Shown here in pieces: positions 24,074-31,785 of a DNA stretch of 64,000 nucleotides. The position numbers and the translations under genes are program-made. This stretch comes from Nonomuraea harbinensis (lineage in GTDB: Bacteria; Actinomycetota; Actinomycetes; Streptosporangiales; Streptosporangiaceae): assembly GCF_019396385.1 (NCBI RefSeq), contig NZ_JAHKRN010000021.1:1-64000 (forward strand), written 5' to 3'. Within the stretch, counting starts at the first letter, position 1; each line of letters begins with the position of its first letter. The notes under the pieces were generated by a model. That model searched no databases. It saw only the letters and a program-made list of their open reading frames with translations, and had not been told where the DNA came from.

Positions 24074-25501
24074 TCACGCGTCCGCGATCTGCATGACCAC
24101 CGCCTTCGGCTCGGTGAAGAACTCGCGGCTGAAGTCGCCGCCCTCCCGGCCGATGCCCGAGTCGCCGACGCCGCCGAACGGGGCCCGCAGGTCTCTGATG
24201 AAGAAGCAGTTGAGCCAGACCGTGCCCGCGCGGAGCGCCGCCGAGACGCGGTGGGCGCGGTTGACGTTCTCGGTGAACAGCATGGCGTTCAGCCCGTAAC
24301 GGGTCGCGTTGGCCGCGCTGACGGCCTCGGCCTCGGTGTCGAAGGGCTGGACGACGACCACCGGGCCGAAGATCTCCTCGCGCCAGTGGCGGGCGGACGG
24401 GTCGACGTCCGCGAGCACGGTCGGCCGGACCGACCAGCCGTCGCCGAGCCCGCCGGTCAGCATCGTGCCGGGCGCGTCCTCGACGTACGAGCGGACCTTG
24501 GCGAAGTGGGACTCGCTGGCGAGCGGGCCGAGTTCGGTGGCCGGGTCCTTGGGGTCGCCGGTGCGGAGCGACTCGGCCTTCTTGACGAACCGGTCCAGGA
24601 ACTCGCCGTAGACGGCCCGCTCGACGAAGAGCCTGCTGCCGGCCAGGCACACCTGGCCGGCGTTGCGGAAGATCGCCTCGGCGGACCAGTGGACGGCGTT
24701 GTCGAGGTCGGCGTCGGCGAACACCAGGTTGGCACCCTTGCCGCCGAGCTCCAGGCTGACCGGGGTGAGGTTGGCGGCGGCGGCGCGGGTGATGGCGCGG
24801 CCGGTCGCGGACTCGCCGGTGAACGTGACGCGGTCGACCCGCGGGTCCTCGGTGAGCGCCTGGCCGGCGGAGTCGGGGCCGTAGCCGTGCACGACGTTGA
24901 GCACGCCCGGCGGCAGCCCGGCTTCGAGCGCGAGCCTGGCCAGGAGCGTGGCGGAGACCGGCGTGTCCTCGGCGGGCTTGAGCACGACCGTGTTGCCCCA
25001 GGCCAGCGCGGGGGCGATCTTCCACGACTCCAGCATGAGCGGGAAGTTCCACGGCGCGATGGCGGCGGCGACGCCTGCGGGCTCGTAGCGGGTGTAGGCG
25101 TGGTGGCCGGAGTCCATCGGCAGCGCCTGCCCGGTCGACAGGCGGGCGTGGTCGGCGAAGAAGCGGAGGTTGGCGGCGGCGCGCAGCACGTCGTGGCCGC
25201 TCTGGGCGACCGGTTTGCCCATGTCGCGGGTGTCGGCCAGGCTCAGCTCGGCGCGGTGCTCCTCGACGAGGTCGGCGAGCCGGTGCAGGAGCCTGCCGCG
25301 CTCGGCGAACCCCATCCGGGGCCACGGCCCCTCGTCGAACGCCCGCCGGGCCGCCGCCACCGCCCGCGCGGCGTCGTCGGCCCCGCCGAGCGCCACCTCG
25401 GCCCACGGTTCCCGCGTCCACGGGTCGACGCTGGGCATCCGACGCCCGTCGAGGGATCCGGTCTCCTCGCCGTCGATGACGTGACCGTAGAAGCCGGTCA
25501 T
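24074..25501 (-). CDS. 2-hydroxy(amino)muconic semialdehyde dehydrogenase-like aldehyde dehydrogenase
   Basis: A 475-residue NAD(P)-dependent ALDH: AAAIAPWNFPLMLESWKIAP, the general-base Glu in SLELGGKGANLVF, the nucleophilic Cys in NAGQVCLAGSRLF, and EEIFGPVVVV. Start ATG 25501 overlaps the tautomerase stop (ATGA). Sequence style and neighbours (tautomerase, ACMSD-like decarboxylase, extradiol dioxygenase) place it in a meta-cleavage pathway, oxidising 2-hydroxy- or 2-aminomuconate semialdehyde. The exact substrate is inferred only. Confidence 0.88.
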   Translation of the reverse strand: MTGFYGHVIDGEETGSLDGRRMPSVDPWTREPWAEVALGGADDAARAVAAARRAFDEGPWPRMGFAERGRLLHRLADLVEEHRAELSLADTRDMGKPVAQSGHDVLRAAANLRFFADHARLSTGQALPMDSGHHAYTRYEPAGVAAAIAPWNFPLMLESWKIAPALAWGNTVVLKPAEDTPVSATLLARLALEAGLPPGVLNVVHGYGPDSAGQALTEDPRVDRVTFTGESATGRAITRAAAANLTPVSLELGGKGANLVFADADLDNAVHWSAEAIFRNAGQVCLAGSRLFVERAVYGEFLDRFVKKAESLRTGDPKDPATELGPLASESHFAKVRSYVEDAPGTMLTGGLGDGWSVRPTVLADVDPSARHWREEIFGPVVVVQPFDTEAEAVSAANATRYGLNAMLFTENVNRAHRVSAALRAGTVWLNCFFIRDLRAPFGGVGDSGIGREGGDFSREFFTEPKAVVMQIADA

Positions 25502-25695
25502 GAGCGCGGCCCCCTCTCGGCGATCGTGACGTCGCCGGCGGCCCAGTGGGTCGGCGGGATCTCCCGTACGATCACGCGGACGCTCTCCTCGGGTGAGCCG
25601 ACGGAGGCGACGACGGCCTCGGTGACGTTGGAGATCAGCGCGCGGATGCTCTCGGCCGGACGGCCCTGGATGAGTGTGACTTCAACGAGAGGCAT
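25498..25695 (-). CDS. 4-oxalocrotonate tautomerase family enzyme
   Basis: A 65-residue tautomerase beginning MPLVEVTLIQGR: Pro directly after the start Met is the catalytic base and Arg-11 lies in GR, followed by VRVIVREIPPTHWAAGD (Arg-39 region). The family converts 2-hydroxymuconate to 2-oxohex-3-enedioate. ATG 25695 overlaps the 3' end of the decarboxylase gene by 14 nt and its stop overlaps the ALDH start, so all three are translated together. Confidence 0.9.
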   Translation of the reverse strand: MPLVEVTLIQGRPAESIRALISNVTEAVVASVGSPEESVRVIVREIPPTHWAAGDVTIAERGPRS

Positions 25696-26680
25696 GGACA
25701 CCACCTGGGAAGAGGTCGGCGGCGGTCCCGGTGCGGACCGCACGTTCCTGGTCGGGGGCGAGGCCGGCCGGGGCCAGGGCGGCTCCGGCGGGGCGTTCGG
25801 CGATGGGGAAGGGGTAGTCGGTGCCGACCATGACGCGGTCGGCGCCGACGGTCTCGACGAGCGTGCGCAGCGTGCCGGGGTCGTAGACGAGCGAGTCGTA
25901 CCAGAACCGGCGCAGATACTCCCGCACCGGTCGTTCGGGCGCCCGGACGCCGGGGAGCATGGCCACGCACCGTTCGATGCGCGGCAGCATGGCGAGCAGC
26001 GCGCCGCCGCCGTGCGCGAGCACGACCCGCAGGCCCGGGTGCCGGTCCAGGACGCCGCCGAGGATGAGCGTGGCGGCCGCGGCGGCGGTCTCGGCCGGCA
26101 TGCCGACCGCGTACAGCAGCCCGTGCGCGCCGAGCCGGTCGGCGCCCAGCACCTGCCAGGGGTGCACGAACAGCACCGCGTCGCGTTCGGCGACGGCCGC
26201 GTAGAAGACGTCCAGCGCCCGGTCGTCGAGCGGGCGGCCGTCGACGTTGGTGCCGATCTCGACGCCGGCCAGCCCGAGCCCGTCGACGCACTCGCCGACC
26301 ATGGCGGCGGCGACGTCCGGCTCCTGCAGCGGCACCGTGCCGAGCCCGGTGAAGCGGCGGGGCTCGGCGGCGACGAGACCGGCGATCCACTCGTTCTGCG
26401 CGCGGGAGAGCTCGATCGCGCCGTCGACCGGGAGTCCGTAGCCGAACGTGACCGGGATCGGGGACACCACCTGGGAGGTCACGCCTTCGGCCGCCATGTC
26501 GGCGAGCCGCCGCCCGCTGTCCCAGCAGCGGTCGTCGAGGGCGCGGAAGAACCGGCCGCCCAGCTGGAGGTCGGCCGTGCACGGTCCGGTGGCCCGCAGG
26601 CCGGGCCAGGCTCCCGCATACCTCTCGGACAGGCGCGGCAGGTCGCGCGGGATCGCGTGCGTGTGGACGTCGACGGTCAC
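25682..26680 (-). CDS. ACMSD-like amidohydrolase (carboxymuconate semialdehyde decarboxylase)
   Basis: From GTG 26680, 332 residues. The metal ligands of ACMSD are visible: H-x-H in TVDVHTHAIPRDLP, His in AVLFVHPWQVLGAD, His in RVVLAHGGGALLAML and Asp in RVMVGTDYPFPIAE. The family decarboxylates 2-amino-3-carboxymuconate semialdehyde or close analogues without redox chemistry. GTG overlaps the MarR stop as GTGA. Together with the dehydrogenase and tautomerase it forms the lower part of a meta-cleavage route. Confidence 0.9.
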   Translation of the reverse strand: MTVDVHTHAIPRDLPRLSERYAGAWPGLRATGPCTADLQLGGRFFRALDDRCWDSGRRLADMAAEGVTSQVVSPIPVTFGYGLPVDGAIELSRAQNEWIAGLVAAEPRRFTGLGTVPLQEPDVAAAMVGECVDGLGLAGVEIGTNVDGRPLDDRALDVFYAAVAERDAVLFVHPWQVLGADRLGAHGLLYAVGMPAETAAAAATLILGGVLDRHPGLRVVLAHGGGALLAMLPRIERCVAMLPGVRAPERPVREYLRRFWYDSLVYDPGTLRTLVETVGADRVMVGTDYPFPIAERPAGAALAPAGLAPDQERAVRTGTAADLFPGGVHASR

Positions 26681-27195
26681 GGCGCCACCACCTGGGCGGT
26701 CTCGATGGACCCGCGCAGCTTGGCCAGCAGCGCGGTCAGCGTGCGGCGCTCGTCGCCGCTGAGCTGCCAGGCGATCGCGTCCAGGTAGCGCCAGTGGGAC
26801 GGCAGGAACCCCGCCAGGAACCGCTCGCCCGCCTCCGTGTTGGCCACCAGGAACGAGCGGCGGTCGCCGGGGTTGACCCGCCGTTCCACGTACGACCGCG
26901 CCACCAGCCCGTCGACCACGCTCGTCAGGTTGGCCGGGCGCACCGAGATGGCCTGGGCCAGCTCGCCCATGTTGAGCGGCCGGTCGGCGCGGTGCAGGAC
27001 GGTGAGGATGTTGAGCTGGCTTACTGTCAGCCCGTGGGGCGCCAGCTCGGCGGTGCCGGCCCGGTCGAACGACGACATCGCGCGGTAGAGAGTGAGGGTG
27101 AGCTTCAGCAGGTCGGGGTCGAACTCCGGGCCGTGCTCGTCCGCCGCGCGGGCGACCTGCCACTCGACGTCCTGGAAACCGGGCTCTTCGGCCAC
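26677..27195 (-). CDS. MarR family regulator
   Basis: A 172-residue winged-helix regulator: LTVSQLNILTVLHRADRPLN, MGELAQAISVRPANLTSVVD, GLVARSYVERRVNPGDRRSF (wing with the D-x-R-x(S) signature). First gene of the minus-strand catabolic operon and divergent from the dioxygenase, so it most likely represses both promoters until an aromatic ligand binds. Confidence 0.9.
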   Translation of the reverse strand: MAEEPGFQDVEWQVARAADEHGPEFDPDLLKLTLTLYRAMSSFDRAGTAELAPHGLTVSQLNILTVLHRADRPLNMGELAQAISVRPANLTSVVDGLVARSYVERRVNPGDRRSFLVANTEAGERFLAGFLPSHWRYLDAIAWQLSGDERRTLTALLAKLRGSIETAQVVAP

Positions 27196-27276
27196 GCGGC
27201 CCCCTGGTTATTCGAAACGTAGATATTTATGGTGGATGATAATACAGATCCACTTCGAAATCCTGGAGGGCCCGGA
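27196..27276. promoter_or_regulatory. Divergent promoter/operator of the catabolic cluster
   Basis: An 81-bp A+T-rich island between the MarR and dioxygenase starts. TTCGAA occurs at both ends (27211-27216 and 27255-27260), with GATATTTAT and GATAATAC in between; these are candidate MarR binding half-sites and -10 regions. Pattern seen; function inferred. Confidence 0.5.
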
Positions 27277-28341
27277 ATGGGCGAAGTCCTGGGCGTCGGC
27301 GTCACGCACTACCCTCCCTTCAGCGGCACGGATGCGGACATGGCCGGCCTCTTACGGCGCACCATGGCCGACCCCGGCATCCCCGCCGAGGTGAAGGACC
27401 CCGCCAACTGGACCGATAACGCCCGCCGCGAGTGGGGCGACGACGGCGGCGCCACCGGTGCCGCGGAGCACCGCGAGGCCCTGATCAAGGGCTTCGAGCA
27501 GGTACGGGCCGCCATCGACGACTTCAATCCCGACGCCGTCCTGATCTGGGGCGACGACCAGTACGAGAACTTCCACGAGGACCTCATCCCGCCCTACGCG
27601 GTGCTCGCCTACCCCGACCTGGAGCTCCGGCCCTGGGCGCAGGCCGGCTACTCGGCGGACATGCAGGGCAAGCCGAACGTGTGGGACGAGCCGTACGACA
27701 CCACCTTCCGGGTGCGCGGCCGGCCCGACATCGCCCGGCATCTCGCCTCCGGGCTGCTGGAACGCGGCGTCGACGTGGCCTACGCCTACAAGCAGGCGCA
27801 CCATCCGGGGCTGCCGCACGCGTTCCTCAACGCCATCCTCTATCTGGACTACCACCGCACCGGCTTCGACTACCCGGTCATCCCGTTCCCCATCAACTGC
27901 TACGGCCGGCGGGTCGTCAGCTACCGCGGCTTCATGAGCGAGATCGGGGACCAGCGCGAGCTGGACCCGCCGTCGCCGTCGCCCGCCCGGCTGATGCAGG
28001 TCGGGGCCGAGGTGGCGCGGCTCTGCGCCGAGTCGCCGTGGCGGATCGCGCTGCTCGCCTCCTCCAGCTGGTCGCACGCCTTCCTGTGCGACCGCACCTG
28101 GCGGATGTGGCCCGACACGCCCGCCGACGCCCGCCTGTACGAGGCCCTCGTCAAGGGTGACCTGGACGTGTGGCGCGCCACCACGCTGGCGGACGTCGAG
28201 GCGGCGGGGCAGCACGAGCTGCTCAACTGGTTCCCCCTGGTGGCGGCCATGGAGGCGCTCGGCCGGCCGGTGCCGCAGTGGTCGGCGTTCGTGGAGACCG
28301 AGGTGTTCAACTCGAACAAGGTCTTCGCGGTCTACCGGTGA
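27277..28341 (+). CDS. Class III extradiol ring-cleavage dioxygenase (LigB-like)
   Basis: From ATG 27277 (GGAGGG ribosome site, spacing good; an upstream in-frame ATG at 27229 lacks one) the product has 354 residues. It begins MGEVLGVGVTHYPPFSG with a metal-type His, has AVLIWGDDQYENFHEDLIPP where LigB proteins carry GxDHxxxF, then SSSWSHAFLCDRTWR and VETEVFNSNKVFAVYR. The fold is that of protocatechuate-4,5-dioxygenase-type enzymes, but the second canonical His is Gln-Tyr in GDDQYENF, so metal binding may differ. Likely opens a catechol- or aminophenol-type ring feeding the adjacent decarboxylase. Confidence 0.8.
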   Translation: MGEVLGVGVTHYPPFSGTDADMAGLLRRTMADPGIPAEVKDPANWTDNARREWGDDGGATGAAEHREALIKGFEQVRAAIDDFNPDAVLIWGDDQYENFHEDLIPPYAVLAYPDLELRPWAQAGYSADMQGKPNVWDEPYDTTFRVRGRPDIARHLASGLLERGVDVAYAYKQAHHPGLPHAFLNAILYLDYHRTGFDYPVIPFPINCYGRRVVSYRGFMSEIGDQRELDPPSPSPARLMQVGAEVARLCAESPWRIALLASSSWSHAFLCDRTWRMWPDTPADARLYEALVKGDLDVWRATTLADVEAAGQHELLNWFPLVAAMEALGRPVPQWSAFVETEVFNSNKVFAVYR

Positions 28342-28352
28342 CGCCTGCCGGG

Positions 28353-29175
28353 TCAGTCGAACAGGTCGTCGAGGGTCTGGACGGTGATGGCCCGGGTGGC
28401 CCAGGTTTCGAGCTGGTCGAGGTCGGTGCAGGCGGTGATGCGGGCCCGGGTGTCGTCCGGGATGTCGAGGCCGCGGGTTTCCAGGAGCAGCAGCACCAGG
28501 CGTGCGGCCTCTTCCGCCTTGCCTTCTGCCTTGCCTTCAGCCTTACCTTCAGCTTTGCCCTCGACTTTGCCTCGGGCTTGGCCTTCTTCGAGGCCGCGGC
28601 CGAAGTGTTCGCGCGCGAAAGGGCTGTAGACGGGCCAGGTGGTGGATTTCATGATCTCCTCCAGGAGGCGCCGGATCTCGGGCGCGGCCGTGGACCATGA
28701 CCGCCATGGCCGCCAGTCCGGGCTGGGCTGCGGCCTGGTGGGGGTCGGTGATGGCGGGGATGTCGTCCGGTCCCAGCACGTGGGCCTGGAGGCGGTATCC
28801 GGTCAGGCCGGAGTCGATCGGCTGGGCGTAGTAGGCGGCGGCCGCACGGTCGGGGCAGATCACCAGGACGGTGACGTCGCAGCCGAGCAGCAGCCACAGC
28901 GCGGCGGCGTAGCGGGCGAGTTGGTGGGGCGCCTTGGACTTGTCCTGCTGGATCTCCACGATGATGGCGTGTGCGGGGCTCTGGGGCGGGCCCATGACGA
29001 GGACCAGATCGGCCTCGAAGTCGCCGGAGGGGCGGGTGTTGAACGTGCTGTCTTCCACGCGGATCAGCGGCGTGGCGGGCACGTCGACGCCCATGAGGTC
29101 GCGCAGGATGTCCACGGCAAGTTGGGGACGTTCACTGATCATTTGGATGAGGGCGTCGTGTGGGGGAGACGGCAT
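28353..29175 (-). pseudogene. PD-(D/E)XK Rpn-like nuclease, deleted and frameshifted
   Basis: From ATG 29175 the frame gives LIQMISERPQLAVDILRDLM, EADLVLVMGPPQSPAHAIIV, EIQQDKSKAPHQLARYAAAL (D..ExQ nuclease core) and AAMAVMVHGR. It then runs out of frame; the continuation EIRRLLEEIMKSTTWPVYSP, four GKAE repeats and TDLDQLETWATRAITVQ end at 28353. The helical middle part (~50 residues) of this Rpn/RpnC-type family is gone. The GKAE repeat (about 28520-28585) is typical of these proteins. Confidence 0.75.
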
Positions 29176-29356
29176 GCCACTTATTGTGACATGACAATCA
29201 CTTAAAGTAATGAATCATGTTGCCGACATGGGAAGCGACACCTGACGGACCGCTCGCGTTCGAAGATGACGCCGCACGCGCCGTGTGGACCTGGCGCACC
29301 AGCGGACCCAAATCGGGGCGTAGAGAAGGGCTTCGCCCCCAGGCGCTCCGCGCCGT

Positions 29357-29590
29357 CTCAGCTCAGGCGCTCCGATGAGGCGCCTGCGGCGCAACCCCAG
29401 CGCCTGCGGCGCCTTCGCGTGCCCTGTCGGCCGTGGGATTCGACGAACGCGCGCGGACCCTTGACGGGGAGCCGTCGGAAGACGGGCTTACCCGGCTCGC
29501 TCTGTTTCCGGCCGGCCCGCGGCACGCGCGAGGGCGCCGAAGGCGCGGGGTTTGCGCCGGAGGCGCCTCAAAGGAGACGCCTGAGCTGTG
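29357..29590. repeat. Inverted pair of REP-like palindromic repeats
   Basis: About 60 bp at 29357-29418 (CAGCTCAGGCG..GAGGCGCCTGCGGCGCAACC..GGCGCC) reappear in inverse orientation at 29528-29590 with few differences. Each copy is itself rich in GGCGCC palindromes. A third copy is at 40611-40675. No coding capacity; the whole 29190-29675 gap holds only this. Confidence 0.75.
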
Positions 29591-29675
29591 GGGGCGCGGA
29601 GCGCCTGACGAGTGAAGACCATTTGGGCCGTGGTCTGGTGAAGCAGGGGAGGCGGGGTGAGAGTACATTCTTCCG

Positions 29676-30194
29676 GTGCGTCGCATCTCTGTCGTGGGCA
29701 ACTCCGGGTCGGGCAAGTCGACGGTGGCGGCGGAGCTGGCCGGGAGGCTGAGTGTGCCGTGGCTGGAGCTGGACTCGATCTTCCACATGCCGGGCTGGAC
29801 CCCGCGCCCCGTGGACGAGTTCCGGGCCGAGGTCGACGCGTTCACCGCGGGCGACGGGTGGGTGGTCGACGGGAACTACTCGGCCGTGCGGGAGCTGGTG
29901 TGGTCGCGTAGTGACACCGTGGTCTGGGTGGATCCGCCGAGGGCCACGGTGATGCGCAGGCTCGCGGTCAGGACGCTGCGCCGGATGGCCACCGGGGCCG
30001 AGTTGTGGAACGGGAACCGGGAGAGGTTCCGGTTCCTGTTCACGAAGGACGAGTCGATCCTGCGCTGGGCGTGGGTGAAGCATGACGAATACCGCGAGCG
30101 GTACGCGAAGGCCGCCGTGGATCCGGCGTACGGGCACCTGAGGTTCGTCCGCGTCACGTCGAGCGGCGAGCTGGCGCGGGTCCTGGACGGCTGA
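29676..30194 (+). CDS. P-loop kinase (adenylate-kinase-like/FlaR type)
   Basis: A 172-residue small P-loop NTPase: Walker A VVGNSGSGKSTVAAEL at residues ~6-21, then LELDSIFHMPGW, GWVVDGNYS and VVWVDPPRATVMRRLAVRTL. This is the pattern of the topology-modulation/FlaR-like small kinases. Substrate unknown. It starts at GTG 29676, right after the REP pair, and ends 1 nt before the convergent ligD-type gene. Confidence 0.85.
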   Translation: MRRISVVGNSGSGKSTVAAELAGRLSVPWLELDSIFHMPGWTPRPVDEFRAEVDAFTAGDGWVVDGNYSAVRELVWSRSDTVVWVDPPRATVMRRLAVRTLRRMATGAELWNGNRERFRFLFTKDESILRWAWVKHDEYRERYAKAAVDPAYGHLRFVRVTSSGELARVLDG

Positions 30195-31151
30195 TCACTC
30201 GCCGCGCCGGGCGCGGGCGGCCCGGCGTTTGCCCTCGTGCATGGCCTGGACGCGGGCGACCGGGATGGTGTGGCCCTCCTCGATCAGGTCGGCGGGCAGC
30301 GACTGGGGAGACGGCAGGTGGGCGGCCCACGGGTCGCCGTCGCCCAGCAGGCCGGGGGCGGTCCTGATGGTGAAGTCGCGCGGCGTCACCCGGTCGAGCT
30401 CGTCCCACCCGACCGGGAACGAGACCGGCGTCCCGGGCCTGATCCGCGGGCTGTAGGCGGCCACCACGGTGGCCCCGCCGGCCCTGGTCGAGTCGAGGAA
30501 CACCTTGCCCTGGCGGTCTTCCCTGATGAACGCGGTGGTGGCCAGGGCGGGGTCGAGCCGCTCGGCCCGCGCGGCGACGGCCCGGGTGGCCGCGGCCAGG
30601 TCCTCCATGGGGATCCCGGCCACGACCGGCACGAACACGTGCAGGCCCTTGGCCCCGGAGGTCTTGACCGCCCCGGACAGCCCGGCCTGGGCGAGCGCCT
30701 CCCTGATCAGCCCGGCGGCCCGCACCACCAGCGAGAAGTCGCCGCCCTCCGGCGGGTCGAGGTCGAGCACCAGGTGCGTGAAGTGGTCGCCGACGAGCAG
30801 GGCGGGGTGGTATTCGACGGCCCGCTGGTTGGCGAACCAGAGCAGCGTCCGCCGGTCGTCGCAGAGCGCGTAGGAGACCTGGCGGTGCGACGCCTCCGCC
30901 CAGATGGTCACCGTGCGGATCCACGAGGGGGCGTACTTGGGGAGGTTCTTCTGCATGAACGGCGCCTGCCCCGGCCGCACCCGCATGACCGACAGCGCCC
31001 GCCCGCGCAGGGCGGGCAGGATGCGGTCGCGTACCGCGTCGAGGTAGTCGACCAGATCACGCTTGGTCGCGTCAGCCCCGTCGAACAGCGGCTGGTCGAG
31101 ATTGGTCAGCCGCACCTCGTCGCGCGTCTCATCAGCGGTCACCCCGTCCAC
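30195..31151 (-). CDS. ligD: NHEJ polymerase/primase (LigD polymerase domain, stand-alone)
   Basis: A 318-residue AEP-family polymerase as in LigD: TNLDQPLFDGADATKRDLVD, RVRPGQAPFMQKNLPKYAP, the catalytic acidic pair in HLVLDLDPPEGGDF, KTSGAKGLHVFVP (S-G-x-K/H loop) and VFLDSTRAGG. It fills gaps during non-homologous end joining. Only the polymerase domain is present, with no ligase or Ku gene nearby, a common split arrangement in actinobacteria. Confidence 0.92.
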   Translation of the reverse strand: MDGVTADETRDEVRLTNLDQPLFDGADATKRDLVDYLDAVRDRILPALRGRALSVMRVRPGQAPFMQKNLPKYAPSWIRTVTIWAEASHRQVSYALCDDRRTLLWFANQRAVEYHPALLVGDHFTHLVLDLDPPEGGDFSLVVRAAGLIREALAQAGLSGAVKTSGAKGLHVFVPVVAGIPMEDLAAATRAVAARAERLDPALATTAFIREDRQGKVFLDSTRAGGATVVAAYSPRIRPGTPVSFPVGWDELDRVTPRDFTIRTAPGLLGDGDPWAAHLPSPQSLPADLIEEGHTIPVARVQAMHEGKRRAARARRGE

Positions 31152-31176
31152 GATAACCGGGTGGGATCCGCGGTGC

Positions 31177-31701
31177 TCAGGTGAAGGTCAGCGCCGGATG
31201 GACGAACAGCATGACGGCCCCGAAACCGAACTTGAGCAGGGCGTCGATCAAGCCGAACATCCGCAGCGGCGCCCCGGTCCTGAGCCCGACGTAGGCGTTG
31301 ACCATCGTCACGACGCCGAGGATGCTGATCAGCGGCCCGTGCGCCAGGCCCATGGGGACGAAGTGGACTCCGACCACGAACAGGATCCACAGGATGACGG
31401 TCCGGTAGTCGGCCCCCTTGGTCTTGGTGAGCACCCAATAGATCAGGCCGGCCTCCAGGACGAACGATCCCACCAGGCCTCCGATCTGCGCCACCGAGGG
31501 CGGGCCCAGGCTCGGCAGCAGGGCGCTCAGCCCGCTCCCGACGAACCCGGCCACGAACCCACCGATCAGGAACTGCAGCCAGTACTTCTGGAACAACCAG
31601 CTGAGCAGGAACCCCGTCCCCACCCCCAGCAGGAATAACCCGCCGCCCCTGATGAGCGGGTACGGGTGTGCGGCTGTGTCGGCGAACCATGCGAGAGACA
31701 T
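31177..31701 (-). CDS. Integral membrane protein (DUF6609-like)
   Basis: A 174-residue membrane protein with about six helices (GGGLFLLGVGTGFLLSWLF, LQFLIGGFVAGFVGSGL, IGGLVGSFVLEAGLIYWVL, TVILWILFVVGVHFVPM and two more). ATG 31701 is preceded by a G-rich ribosome site. Composition and order resemble small DUF6609-type proteins, but this assignment is from memory. Function unknown. Confidence 0.6.
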   Translation of the reverse strand: MSLAWFADTAAHPYPLIRGGGLFLLGVGTGFLLSWLFQKYWLQFLIGGFVAGFVGSGLSALLPSLGPPSVAQIGGLVGSFVLEAGLIYWVLTKTKGADYRTVILWILFVVGVHFVPMGLAHGPLISILGVVTMVNAYVGLRTGAPLRMFGLIDALLKFGFGAVMLFVHPALTFT

Positions 31702-31785
31702 GCGACATTCCCCCAGAAATCGGATTTCGATCATCCTGGCACATGCCGTCGGCCGGGCCCGTGGGCCCGGCCGTACCTCGATGAG

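Noticed and set aside
23957..26788. A 943-codon plus-strand open frame
   Set aside because: It is antisense to the aldehyde dehydrogenase, tautomerase, decarboxylase and MarR genes and is a by-product of GC-rich codon use; its translation is Arg/Gly/Val-rich without any domain.
27229..27276. Upstream ATG start of the dioxygenase
   Set aside because: In frame, but it has no ribosome site and lies in the A+T-rich promoter; ATG 27277 has GGAGGG at proper spacing.
28520..28585. Short tandem repeat looking like a microsatellite or CRISPR
   Set aside because: It encodes the GKAE repeats of the Rpn-like protein; unit length and lack of spacers exclude CRISPR. No CRISPR array is visible in the window.
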